DNA of 5,715 nt, taken from an uncultured Flavobacteriales bacterium. Lineage in GTDB: Bacteria; Bacteroidota; Bacteroidia; Flavobacteriales; UBA1820. The notes under the pieces were generated by a model. The model made no database searches, was not told the DNA's origin, and saw only the letters and a list, made by a program, of their open reading frames with translations. Shown here piece after piece: positions 5,704 through 5,715 of this stretch (positions are counted from its first letter, which is position 1; each line of letters opens with the position of its first letter). The DNA lies in the NCBI GenBank assembly GCA_938023515.1, contig CALJDR010000054.1:1-5715 (forward strand), in the 5' to 3' direction. Made by a program: the position numbers and the translations under genes.

Positions 5704-5715
5704 AGAGGCTGTGCC

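Overview
This looks like the left end of an assembled contig from a Bacteroidota genome or metagenome, most likely order Bacteroidales. The evidence is an RprX/RprY-type two-component pair, A-rich leaders without Shine-Dalgarno sequences, a TAnnTTTG-type -7 box, and a Bacteroides-like MenB N-terminus. The fairly GC-rich coding sequence would suit a Rikenellaceae/Alistipes-like member, but that is only inference.

Layout: bases 1-48 are not genomic. They are an Illumina Nextera i5 adapter with its index and transposon mosaic end. From base 49 a minus-strand menB (1,4-dihydroxy-2-naphthoyl-CoA synthase, menaquinone synthesis) runs up to its start at 433, so the gene is cut by the contig end and not by any biological event. 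A 117-bp divergent intergenic region separates it from a plus-strand Nudix hydrolase of the IPP-isomerase-like/YfcD type (551-1099). Then follow a membrane sensor histidine kinase (1176-2741) and its OmpR-family response regulator (2796-3503). A hairpin-rich spacer comes next, then a 654-residue GlgE-like glycoside hydrolase family 13 protein (3633-5597). The last 118 bases hold nested palindromes and no gene.

How the genes relate: the kinase and regulator almost certainly form one signalling pair and probably one transcript. MenB, the Nudix protein and the GH13 protein have no obvious shared pathway, and the window reads as ordinary chromosomal core sequence rather than a defence or mobile island.

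The points most worth following up are these. The GH13 protein keeps the nucleophile Asp and acid/base Glu but has lost the region II Arg and the region IV Asp. A dyad TGTTAA-N9-TTAACA occurs twice, 52 bp apart, just before the kinase gene. A near-perfect -7 box lies 6 nt from the kinase ATG, implying a leaderless mRNA. A long hairpin precedes the GH13 gene. No wholly new multi-gene system is evident.
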